From: Brevibacillus sp.
Lineage (GTDB): Bacteria > Bacillota > Bacilli > Brevibacillales > Brevibacillaceae
DNA: 64,000 nt
Reading direction: 5' to 3'
NCBI GenBank assembly: GCA_017656235.1
Contig: JACDOF010000001.1
Coordinates: 372,001-436,000, forward strand
A program made the position numbers and the translations under genes. Shown here one piece after another: positions 59,050 through 64,000 of this stretch (its first letter is position 1; the number at the start of each line of letters is the position of its first letter). The notes under the pieces are model-generated. The model did no database searches. It was not told where the DNA came from and saw only the letters and a program-made list of their open reading frames with translations.

Positions 59050-60024
59050 ATGAAACTGCGCGCAAGAAGACTTGTTGCGTTCGCAGGAGTCTGGTGCATC
59101 TTGCTCGTCATGCTGGTCAACGTTGGCCCGGTAGACCAGTATGTTAGTGTGATGAAGAACGAAAGTGTGCTGCTCAAAGCAATGTCAGACGAAGACTCGT
59201 TAAAAAGACAGGTGGAGGAGTGGAAGAAATCGTACGATCGTCCGCCCATAGACGCCAAACTGGATCCAATCTGGAAAGCGATCCCCGGATACAGCGGACG
59301 GTCTGTGGATGTGGACGCGTCGCTGGCGCGGATGCTGGAGTCGGGTCTCATCTCACCAGACCAACTGGTTTACAAGGAAATACCGCCGAAGGTGTCACTC
59401 GAAGATCTGGGGGCGCATCCGATTTACCGCGGCAACCCGCAAAAACCCGCCATTTCCTTTATGGTAAACGTCGCTTGGGGGAATGAATACCTGCCGTCGA
59501 TACTCGATACGTTTGACAAGTACAAGGTGAAAACGACGTTTTTTCTGGATGGATCGTGGGTGAACAAGTATCCCGATTTGGCCAAGCAAATATTTGACCG
59601 CGGTCATGAGATCGGCAACCATGCGTATTCTCACCCGGACATGAGCCGAATCGGCGAACAGCGCGTCCGTCAGGAACTGGGCAAAACGCAGGAGGTAATC
59701 GAAAGAACGCTTGGTGTAAAACCCCGCTTGTTTGCTCCCCCCTCAGGAGCATTCACGCAAGAGGTAGTGGAGATTGCCCAGCGAGAGTTTCAGATGAAGA
59801 CGATCCTCTGGACAGCGGATACTGTTGATTGGCGCAGGCCGCCTGTTGTTGAAATGGTGCAGCGCGTAAAAGGAAAACTGGGCAACGGTGTCTTGATATT
59901 AATGCATCCCACGTCCGCTTCGGAAAAGGGCCTGGAAGCGCTGCTCAAAGAGGCCATTTCGCGGGGACTGATGCCGGCTACGGTATCGGAAGTGCTGTCC
60001 AGCAAGCGCATTGACCGGCCGTAA
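59050..60024 (+). CDS. ylxY: YlxY-type polysaccharide deacetylase family protein
   Basis: 324 residues. N-terminal membrane anchor (about 10-27), then a NodB-type domain (about 135-310). The HxxxH metal motif is kept (H191-AYS-H195), but the first catalytic motif, usually TFDDG, reads MVNVAWG (residues 138-144), so the paired Asp is lost; the B. subtilis YlxY shares a similar NVAWG. Deacetylase activity is therefore doubtful. ATG 59050 is preceded by GGGAGAGG; GTG 59047 is an alternative. Confidence 0.93.
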   Translation: MKLRARRLVAFAGVWCILLVMLVNVGPVDQYVSVMKNESVLLKAMSDEDSLKRQVEEWKKSYDRPPIDAKLDPIWKAIPGYSGRSVDVDASLARMLESGLISPDQLVYKEIPPKVSLEDLGAHPIYRGNPQKPAISFMVNVAWGNEYLPSILDTFDKYKVKTTFFLDGSWVNKYPDLAKQIFDRGHEIGNHAYSHPDMSRIGEQRVRQELGKTQEVIERTLGVKPRLFAPPSGAFTQEVVEIAQREFQMKTILWTADTVDWRRPPVVEMVQRVKGKLGNGVLILMHPTSASEKGLEALLKEAISRGLMPATVSEVLSSKRIDRP

Positions 60025-60035
60025 GCGCGTGGTTG

Positions 60036-60080
60036 ATCCGGCCGCCGTTCCGACTTCCGGGACGCGGCCGGATTTTGTTG
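60036..60080 (+). terminator. Terminator of ylxY
   Basis: ATCCGGCCG (60036-60044) pairs with CGGCCGGAT (60065-60073), extended inward with one bulge by CGTTCC/GGGACG, then TTTTGTTG. Confidence 0.85.
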
Positions 60081-60106
60081 TGGCACCGTGAGAATTTTGT
60101 TATAGT
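60078..60106 (+). promoter_or_regulatory. Candidate promoter of mlpA-dut
   Basis: TTGTGG (60078-60083), 17-bp spacer, TATAGT (60101-60106) with an extended -10 (TGT). Directly after the ylxY terminator and about 85 bp before mlpA. Confidence 0.65.
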
Positions 60107-60190
60107 TAGACATGTTCCATCATACATAGACAGTCGTTTAGCGCTTGTTACAAAAAGAACATCCTGCAAATCCTTAAGAGGAGGATCCAC

Positions 60191-61447
60191 GTGATTCAAC
60201 GACACATTTGTGAGAACGGACTTCGCATCGTTACGGAGAAAATCCCGTCCGTTCGTTCAGTTGCGCTGGGAGTATGGGTGGGGACCGGCTCCAAGTTCGA
60301 AAGTGAAGCCAACAACGGTATTTCTCACTTTTTGGAACACATGTTTTTCAAGGGGACAGAAAAACGATCGGCCAAGGAAATCGCCGAGTCTTTTGATGAG
60401 ATTGGTGGAAACGTGAACGCGTTCACTTCCAAAGAGTATACGTGCTATTACGCCCACGTTCTGGATCAGCACGCGGTAATGGCACTTGATGTTCTTTCCG
60501 ACATGTATTTTCATTCCGTGTTCGACGAGGAAGAACTGGAAAAAGAAAAAAATGTGGTAATCGAGGAAATCGGGATGTATGAAGATACTCCTGACGATCT
60601 CGTTCACGATCTGATTGCCAGAGCCAGTTTCAGCGATCATCCGCTGGGCTATTCCATTCTTGGTACGGAAGAGGTGCTGCGCTCCCTGTCAAGAAAGGAT
60701 CTGCTCGCGTACATAGACGGATTTTACACACCGCACAACACCGTGGTAACCGTGGCCGGAAATTTTGACGACGAACTGATTGAAGCAATCAAGCACCACT
60801 TTTCCCACTACCGCCGACACGGCAAGAACAGGGAAGTGGCGTCACCGACGTTTACCGCCAAAACAATCACCCAGTCGAAGGCGACCGAACAGGCTCATTT
60901 GTGCATTGCTTTTCCGGGTCTTCCGGTTGGGCATGAGCAGATTTATTCACTGATTCTGCTCAACAACGTCTTGGGCGGCAGCATGAGTTCCCGTCTGTTC
61001 CAGGAAATCCGCGAAGAGCGCGGACTGGCCTACTCCGTCTACTCCTATCACTCTGCGTACCGCGATACCGGGATGTTTACGATCTACACCGGGACTGCAC
61101 CGGAGCAGGTTGGACAGGTGTTCGACATCACGACACAGATTCTGGGCGACCTCTGCGAAAAGGGGATAAGCGAGAAAGAGCTGCACAAGGGAAAAGAGCA
61201 GCTTAAAGGGAGCCTGATGTTGAGCCTGGAGAGCACCAACAGCCGGATGAGCCGCCTTGGCAAAAACGAGCTGCTTTTGGAAAAACACCTGAGCCTGGAC
61301 GAAATCATCGCCAGGATTGACGGGGTCAGCATCGACTCGATTGCCGAAGTGGCCAACAAGCTGTTCCGTGCCCCGCTGGCTTTGGCAATGGTTAGTCCGC
61401 TGGAGCATTTCCCCAGCAATGTCCGCAATGATGTGCTGGTATCATAA
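60191..61447 (+). CDS. mlpA: M16 family zinc metalloprotease (MlpA/YmxG)
   Basis: 418 residues. Inverted zinc motif HFLEH (near 60328-60345) with the downstream Glu in NVVIEEIGMYEDTPDD, as in pitrilysin/mitochondrial processing peptidases. The C-terminal half has the companion R/Y motif region (EIREERGLAYSVYSY). GTG 60191 follows AAGAGGAGG. Physiological substrate unknown; the B. subtilis homologue sits at the same place. Confidence 0.96.
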   Translation: MIQRHICENGLRIVTEKIPSVRSVALGVWVGTGSKFESEANNGISHFLEHMFFKGTEKRSAKEIAESFDEIGGNVNAFTSKEYTCYYAHVLDQHAVMALDVLSDMYFHSVFDEEELEKEKNVVIEEIGMYEDTPDDLVHDLIARASFSDHPLGYSILGTEEVLRSLSRKDLLAYIDGFYTPHNTVVTVAGNFDDELIEAIKHHFSHYRRHGKNREVASPTFTAKTITQSKATEQAHLCIAFPGLPVGHEQIYSLILLNNVLGGSMSSRLFQEIREERGLAYSVYSYHSAYRDTGMFTIYTGTAPEQVGQVFDITTQILGDLCEKGISEKELHKGKEQLKGSLMLSLESTNSRMSRLGKNELLLEKHLSLDEIIARIDGVSIDSIAEVANKLFRAPLALAMVSPLEHFPSNVRNDVLVS

Positions 61448-61459
61448 GGAGGACGTGAG

Positions 61460-61921
61460 ATGACGCTCAAAGTAAAAGTAAAACCTCTTTCCCCGATGAT
61501 CGGAAATGAACTGCCGCTGCCCCGCTATGCCACTCCTGGTTCAGCGGGACTTGATCTGGCCGCATGCATCGAACAGGAGATTGTGATTCGTCCGGGAGAG
61601 CGGGCCAAGGTCCCCACAGGGCTGGCGGTGCAGATGCCGAACGCAAATGTGGTTGGGCTGGTTTTTCCGCGAAGCGGCAATGCCTGGAAGTACGGTGTTT
61701 CATTGACCAACTGTGTTGGCGTCATTGACAGTGACTACACCGGTGAAATCCAGGTCATTTTGCAGAACCTTGACAATGAACAGCCTTTTGTCGTGAAGCG
61801 CGGCGATCGGATCGCCCAGCTTCTGTTTGTCCCCGTCTTTCAGGCGGACCTTATGGTTGTAGAAGAATTGGATGAGACAGAACGAGGAGATGGCGGGTTC
61901 GGCTCAACGGGCACTCTCTGA
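61460..61921 (+). CDS. dut: dUTP diphosphatase
   Basis: 153 residues. The five trimeric dUTPase motifs are present: PGSAGLDLAA (1), PRSGNAWKYGV (2), NCVGVIDSDYTGEI (3), RGDRIAQLLFVPV (4) and RGDGGFGSTG (5). It hydrolyses dUTP to dUMP and pyrophosphate. ATG 61460 follows AAGGAGGACG, 12 bp after mlpA, so they are co-transcribed. It is not part of the B. subtilis segment at this point. Confidence 0.97.
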   Translation: MTLKVKVKPLSPMIGNELPLPRYATPGSAGLDLAACIEQEIVIRPGERAKVPTGLAVQMPNANVVGLVFPRSGNAWKYGVSLTNCVGVIDSDYTGEIQVILQNLDNEQPFVVKRGDRIAQLLFVPVFQADLMVVEELDETERGDGGFGSTGTL

Positions 61922-61930
61922 AGGAAAAAA

Positions 61931-61949
61931 TCCGGGCATAGTCCAGTTT
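61931..61949 (+). repeat. Terminator-like 19-bp repeat, copy 1
   Basis: TCCGGGCATAGTCCAGTTT matches the terminator core at 62207-62225 at 16 of 19 positions; the changes weaken its stem, so it looks like a degraded copy. Lies just after dut. Confidence 0.65.
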
Positions 61950-61972
61950 CAGACTGCAGACAAAGTGTCATG

Positions 61973-62175
61973 AAGGGACCAATCGTCCTGTTCGCGCTGT
62001 TGCCTGACCAGCAAGGATGTACAACTGCCCGCTTCGAAAACGATCCGTGGGGGCGAGGGCAAACCGGCTCAGCATTTCAGTGTAGCACCGAGTTGCCCTC
62101 GCTTTTCCCCACGTCCACGTTTCTTACGCTCGGTTGGTCAGGCAAAGGCGCTCGTCACGGACTATTGGCACCCTT
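61973..62175. repeat. ~200-nt nested inverted repeat of unknown nature
   Basis: No credible gene. The two halves pair in successive perfect blocks: AAGGG/CCCTT (61973-61977, 62171-62175), CCAAT/ATTGG (61979-61983, 62164-62168), GTCC/GGAC (61985-61988, 62159-62162), GCGC/GCGC (61994-61997, 62148-62151), TTGCCTGACCA/TGGTCAGGCAA (62000-62010, 62135-62145), CGTGGGG/CCCCACG (62046-62052, 62107-62113) and GCGAGGGCAA/TTGCCCTCGC (62053-62062, 62093-62102). A 30-nt apical loop has a further weak stem. It resembles a MITE-like or structured RNA element; identity not established. Confidence 0.8.
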
Positions 62176-62205
62176 CCCTTGGAAACAGGTTTTTCTGCAA
62201 TCCGG

Positions 62206-62231
62206 AACCGGGCATAGCCCGGTTTTTTTTT
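62206..62231 (+). terminator. Intrinsic terminator after dut region
   Basis: AACCGGGC (62206-62213), loop ATA, GCCCGGTT (62217-62224), then T to 62231. It precedes ymxH by about 40 bp. Copy 2 of the 19-bp repeat is within it (62207-62225). Confidence 0.93.
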
Positions 62232-62272
62232 GCGTATGTAAGATAGCGAGACGGTGAGAGGGGGAGTCCAAC

Positions 62273-62530
62273 ATGCGGCTGAGTGAGTTTGCCGGGAAAG
62301 AGATTATCGATTTTGACAATGGAGAACGCATGGGTATTATCGGTGATTCCGATCTGGAGATTAACGACACGTCCGGTGAGATTACCTCGATCATTCTGCC
62401 CGGCGGGTCGTTTTTTGGCTTCGGAAAGAAAAAGGAAGACGTAGTAATTCCCTGGAAGTCGATATTAAAGATCGGACCGGAGATGATTATTGTCGACCGC
62501 TCTGGGGCCAGACAGGTGCACCGCCGATAA
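62273..62530 (+). CDS. ymxH: YlmC/YmxH family PRC-barrel protein
   Basis: 85 residues, small PRC-barrel-like domain: MRLSEFAGKEIIDFDNGERM and a central ITSIILPGG, then VVIPWKSILKIGPEMIIVD. YmxH/YlmC members accompany sporulation genes; the function is not known. ATG 62273 follows GAGAGGGGGAG. Located before dpaA as in B. subtilis. Confidence 0.94.
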   Translation: MRLSEFAGKEIIDFDNGERMGIIGDSDLEINDTSGEITSIILPGGSFFGFGKKKEDVVIPWKSILKIGPEMIIVDRSGARQVHRR

Positions 62531-62614
62531 GGGAGTAACAGGATGATTGACTCACGAATAGGATGGGGTAGACCGCAACGATTTCCGGGTACCTTTTTAC
62601 CAACGGAAAAACCT

Positions 62615-62644
62615 TTGCGTTTCGAGGTTTTCTTGCAGTAAAAT
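62615..62644 (+). promoter_or_regulatory. Weak candidate promoter of dpaA
   Basis: TTGCGT (62615-62620), 18-bp spacer, TAAAAT (62639-62644). In B. subtilis the spoVF operon is read by sigma-K in the mother cell; I found no clear sigma-K consensus (CATAnnnTA) in this 135-bp gap. Confidence 0.35.
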
Positions 62645-62665
62645 GTACGGAAAGGGGAACGCAGC

Positions 62666-63559
62666 ATGCTAACGGGATATCATGTTGCCTTCATCGGTGG
62701 AGATGCACGTCAACTGGAAGTGATCAAGAAATGCATCCAGCTCGACGCCGGTGTTACGCTGATTGGTTTTGACAACCTGGAGAGCAGCTTCAGCGGGGCA
62801 ACAAAAAAAGCATTGACATGCGATGTGCTAAAAGATGTGGATGCCCTTATCCTGCCGATCGTAGGTACGGACGACCAGGGAAATGTGGAAAGCGTCTTCT
62901 GTTCCAAACCTCTGCAGTTTTTGGAAGAGCACGTGGTGTGCCTCAAGAAGAACTGTGTCGTCTATACCGGAATGGCAAAACCGTATTTGCGCACACTGCT
63001 GACGAGACACAAGATTGCGCTTGTGGAACTTCTCGACAGAGACGATGTCGCCATTTACAACTCGATCCCCACCGTAGAAGGTGCCCTGATGATGGCCATT
63101 CAGAACACGGACATCACCATCCACGGTTCGCAGGTGATCGTCCTGGGATTGGGACGGGTCGGGATGTCGCTTGCACGCAGCCTGCATGCACTCGGCGCAA
63201 AGGTACGGGTAGGGGCCAAACGTCCGGAGCACATGGCACGCATATACGAAATGGGACTTACCCCGTTTCACATCAGTGAGCTGAAATATCAGGTTAGCAA
63301 TGTGGACATCATCTTCAACACGATTCCTCATCTGGTCATAACGGCTGAAGTGATCGCCCAAATGCTGCAAACAGCGCTGATCATCGACCTCGCCTCCAAA
63401 CCGGGAGGTACGGATTTTCGCTTTGCGGAACGCCGCGGCATCAAAGCCCTCCTGGCGCCTGGGTTGCCCGGAATCGTTGCGCCGAAAACGGCCGGGCAGA
63501 TTCTAGCCAATGCCTTGGCCCGGCTGATTGCGGAACAATCCCAAGACCGGGGGGAATGA
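62666..63559 (+). CDS. dpaA: Dipicolinate synthase subunit A
   Basis: 297 residues. With DpaB it makes dipicolinic acid, the calcium chelator of the spore core. N-terminal segment MLTGYHVAFIGGDARQLEVI and a Rossmann NAD(P)-binding motif IVLGLGRVGMSLARSL (near 63135-63185) are as in SpoVFA. ATG 62666 follows AAAGGGGAA. The gene shows that the organism sporulates. dpaB begins 2 bp after the stop. Confidence 0.97.
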   Translation: MLTGYHVAFIGGDARQLEVIKKCIQLDAGVTLIGFDNLESSFSGATKKALTCDVLKDVDALILPIVGTDDQGNVESVFCSKPLQFLEEHVVCLKKNCVVYTGMAKPYLRTLLTRHKIALVELLDRDDVAIYNSIPTVEGALMMAIQNTDITIHGSQVIVLGLGRVGMSLARSLHALGAKVRVGAKRPEHMARIYEMGLTPFHISELKYQVSNVDIIFNTIPHLVITAEVIAQMLQTALIIDLASKPGGTDFRFAERRGIKALLAPGLPGIVAPKTAGQILANALARLIAEQSQDRGE

Positions 63560-63561
63560 TC

Positions 63562-64000
63562 GTGAGCGATTTGAGAGGAAAAACTGTCGGTTTTGGCCTG
63601 ACCGGCTCTCACTGCACGTTTGAAGAGACAATGCCGCAGATCAAGCGGTTGGTTGATGCCGGTGCGAGAGTAATCCCCGTGATTACCCAGACGATTCTAA
63701 GCACGGATACACGCTTTGGCACATCGGAAGGGTGGCAGAAGCAGCTTGTCGAGATTACCGGCGAGAAGATCATCTCCAGCATTCCGGAAGCGGAACCACT
63801 GGGACCATCCAGACTGCTTGATTTAATGGTGATAGCCCCTTGTACCGGCAATACGACCAGCAGGTTGGCCAACGCGATCACGGACAGTCCTGTCCTGATG
63901 GCGGCCAAAGCCACACTGCGCAACCTGCGTCCGGTGGTACTGGCCATTTCCACCAATGACGGACTGGGGCTGAACGGGGTGAACATTGCCAAACTGCTTG
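63562..64000 (+). CDS. dpaB: Dipicolinate synthase subunit B, 3'-truncated by window edge
   Basis: The first 146 residues are in the window and the frame is open to its end. Flavoprotein-type fold: N-terminal GKTVGFGLTGSHCTFEETMP, VIPVITQTI, and VIAPCTGNTTSRLANAITD, the pattern of SpoVFB. GTG 63562 follows the dpaA stop by 2 bp with GGGGGG just upstream. It works with DpaA in dipicolinate synthesis. Confidence 0.96.
   Translation, partial: MSDLRGKTVGFGLTGSHCTFEETMPQIKRLVDAGARVIPVITQTILSTDTRFGTSEGWQKQLVEITGEKIISSIPEAEPLGPSRLLDLMVIAPCTGNTTSRLANAITDSPVLMAAKATLRNLRPVVLAISTNDGLGLNGVNIAKLL

Noticed and set aside
61973-62231. T-box or amino-acid riboswitch before ymxH
   Set aside because: There is no T-box sequence (GGGTGG with ACCGCG context) or other riboswitch core that I recognise, although a terminator is present.
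61970-62257. Open frame of 95 codons across the dut-ymxH gap
   Set aside because: It runs through both arms of the nested palindrome and the terminator, has no RBS, and its composition is not protein-like.

Overview
The window is a continuous, almost fully plus-strand block of core chromosome from an endospore-forming, motile member of the Bacillales. Gene order follows the Bacillus subtilis codY - fla/che - rpsB - polC - nusA/infB - pnp - dpaAB segment nearly gene for gene. The base composition is clearly more GC-rich than B. subtilis, and several genes absent from the B. subtilis block are present (a DUF342/FapA-type gene, a TIGR02530-type flagellar gene, nrnA and dut). A Brevibacillus/Paenibacillus-type organism is my inference; no rRNA or tRNA is present to settle it. 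Sporulation capacity is indicated by dpaA and dpaB at the right end.

Region 1 (1-1891): the 3' part of hslU, then codY and a strong intrinsic terminator. Region 2 (1892-2272): an AT-rich intergenic stretch before the flagellar operon, containing several copies of TGTCGAA, the Spo0A box sequence. Region 3 (2273-32950): the fla/che operon, flgB-flgC-fliE-F-G-H-I-J-ylxF-fliK-(TIGR02530)-flgE-swrD-fliL-M-Y-cheY-fliO-P-Q-R-flhB-A-F-G-cheB-A-W-C-D-(membrane protein)-sigD-(FapA)-(108 aa)-(SwrB-like)-(MltG-like). Genes are packed or overlapping and the run closes with a hairpin terminator that overlaps the last gene. It encodes rod, hook, MS-ring/C-ring, type III export apparatus, placement GTPases, the chemotaxis pathway and the flagellar sigma factor. 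flgD, the hook cap gene, is not at its expected place.

Region 4 (32951-43493): rpsB (with consensus-like promoter and hairpin leader), tsf, pyrH, frr, uppS, cdsA, dxr, rseP, ispG, proS: translation, pyrimidine, isoprenoid and phospholipid functions. Region 5 (43494-58967): polC, then a sigma-A promoter and an attenuator-like leader driving rimP-nusA-ylxR-ylxQ-infB-ylxP-rbfA-nrnA-truB-ribF, then rpsO and pnp with their own signals. Region 6 (58968-64000): ylxY, mlpA, dut, a roughly 200-nt nested inverted repeat of unknown nature, ymxH, dpaA and the start of dpaB, which runs off the window.

The most unusual items are the nested palindrome between dut and ymxH (61973-62175) with near-identical terminator-like repeats on both sides, the Spo0A-box cluster before flgB, the missing flgD, non-canonical residues in motifs of FlhB (NPIH) and FliG (EHSQ), and the poorly characterised genes co-transcribed around sigD. 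No transposase, phage gene, CRISPR array, rRNA or tRNA was seen.
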